From Chrysochromulina tobinii (lineage: Eukaryota > Haptophyta > Prymnesiales > Chrysochromulinaceae), in contig JWZX01002927.1 of NCBI GenBank assembly GCA_001275005.1, positions 1-17,377 of the forward strand: a stretch of DNA of 17,377 nt, given 5' to 3'. Positions 16,608 to 17,377 of this stretch are shown piece by piece (position 1 is the stretch's first letter; each line of letters starts with the position of its first letter). Under the pieces are notes generated by a model. The model did no database searches and was not told where the DNA came from. It worked only from the letters and a program-made list of their open reading frames with translations. The position numbers were made by a program, and so were the translations under genes.

Positions 16608-17377
16608 GGCGACGAAGAGAGGGGTCGCTCCCTCCGCCATCTGCGGATCGACAACACGGAACACGCACGAGAGGACCCGGCGAGCAACAGGAGGAGCAAG
16701 AGAGGGGTGTTTGGCGGGGGGGATGTAGGGGGGATGCGAAGCTCAGGGCGGCGCGTTCGAGGCGGCGCGGCTCCCCGCCCCTTGCGCGCTCAAACTCGTC
16801 AAGCCCGATGCCGCCGACCGCAAGAAGCCAGGGGCAACATCTACATGTAGGGCAAGAATGTACGGGCGATGCGCGGAGAGCGCGCGGCAAACAGCTGCGA
16901 GCGAGGGGAGCGAAGGGAAGTGACGGGCCACTTGACAAAATGTTCGGGGAGAAAATATGTTGCGTTGCTCACAGCTCGGACCAGGGAGCCGAGCGCGCGA
17001 GGCAAAGTGTGCCGTGGCAGCGTTTCCGTGCACATGGTTTCGTGTGGTATGAACCGTTCGCGATACGGTTGCGCGCTCGCGTCACGCACGCGTGTGTCGA
17101 TTACTGAGCTGACCTTATCGCAATGGTAGGCCGAGTCACGGCTCGCGATGATGCTTGCGAGCCTAGCTTGCGGCCCAGCTCGCGACGCACACCAGAGACT
17201 GTCACGTACGCGCGACTGTCCCGTTGTCGTGTGCGCCCGTGACCTTTTGCATACCACCTTGCAGTTCAAACTCATGAAAAGGAGGTGTACATGTACTGTA
17301 TATGTTGGAGGAGTCTCAAGTTTGGGCGTGGGTTGAAACGGCGTCCCTGGGATTCAAATTCACTGCACAAATTAGTT
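16608..17377. other. 770 bp with no gene recognised
   Basis: Open frames on both strands are short, Arg/Ser/Ala-rich and mutually overlapping, with no domain. Two short palindromes occur: CTACATGTAG at 16841-16850 and GTACATGTAC at 17287-17296. The first part is presumably the 3' flank of the amine oxidase; the rest may be upstream sequence of a gene beyond the window. Confidence 0.5.

Noticed and set aside
16604-17275. Coding genes in the last 770 bp (frames of 96-167 codons on both strands)
   Set aside because: The frames overlap one another, are Arg/Ser-rich, and show no motif, signal or membrane segment.
9759-17296. Repeated TACATGT/ACATGT words in intergenic DNA as a regulatory motif
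   Set aside because: About seven hits of a palindromic 6-mer against roughly four expected by chance in 17 kb; not convincing.

Overview
The window looks like nuclear DNA of a eukaryotic alga with a red-lineage secondary plastid (haptophyte, pelagophyte or another stramenopile; the sequence alone does not decide). The reasons are spliceosomal GT-AG introns of 86-129 bp, single genes on alternating strands with their own intergenic gaps, no bacterial operon structure, GC-rich codons, and one protein with a secretory leader ending in the A/F-V-P junction of complex-plastid bipartite signals. No rRNA, tRNA, CRISPR array, transposase, or viral or toxin gene was recognised.

Layout, left to right: (1) a Pro/Ala-rich low-complexity protein with seven 30-bp repeats, a basic nuclear-type cluster and an RVTF motif (plus strand, possibly open at the window edge); (2) a small two-helix plastid-targeted membrane protein (minus); (3) a 2-oxoglutarate/Fe(II) prolyl-4-hydroxylase-like oxygenase (minus), divergent from (4) a four-helix membrane protein of unknown function (plus); (5) a protein with two cyclic-nucleotide-binding domains (plus), convergent with (6) an ankyrin-repeat/JmjC protein (minus); (7) a full-size ABCC (MRP-type) ABC transporter in at least three exons (minus), divergent from (8) a four-exon FAD amine/polyamine oxidase (plus). 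The last 770 bp hold no gene I can support. The genes look like an ordinary unlinked set: signalling, oxygenases, transport and redox. I see no evidence that they form one pathway.

The most interesting signal is in the gene structures. Both ABCC introns carry diverged copies of the first bases of the exon that follows them. At 13502-13590 a 31-nt block matches the downstream exon at 28 of 31 positions. At 10446-10545 the first 24 nt match the first 24 nt of the downstream exon at 18 of 24 positions, so the unspliced reading gives GETSL where the spliced Walker A gives GKSSL. This is the footprint expected if introns arose by tandem duplication of an exon piece holding a GGT/AGGT proto-splice site. 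A third, younger duplication (39-nt period, 28 of 29 identical) straddles the last splice acceptor of the amine oxidase. Short tandem duplications are frequent elsewhere in the window too (periods 14, 15, 16, 21, 30 and 60).

The ABCC gene also needs two single-base frame corrections (near 14103-14105 and near 11998) to read through. They could be assembly errors or real lesions.
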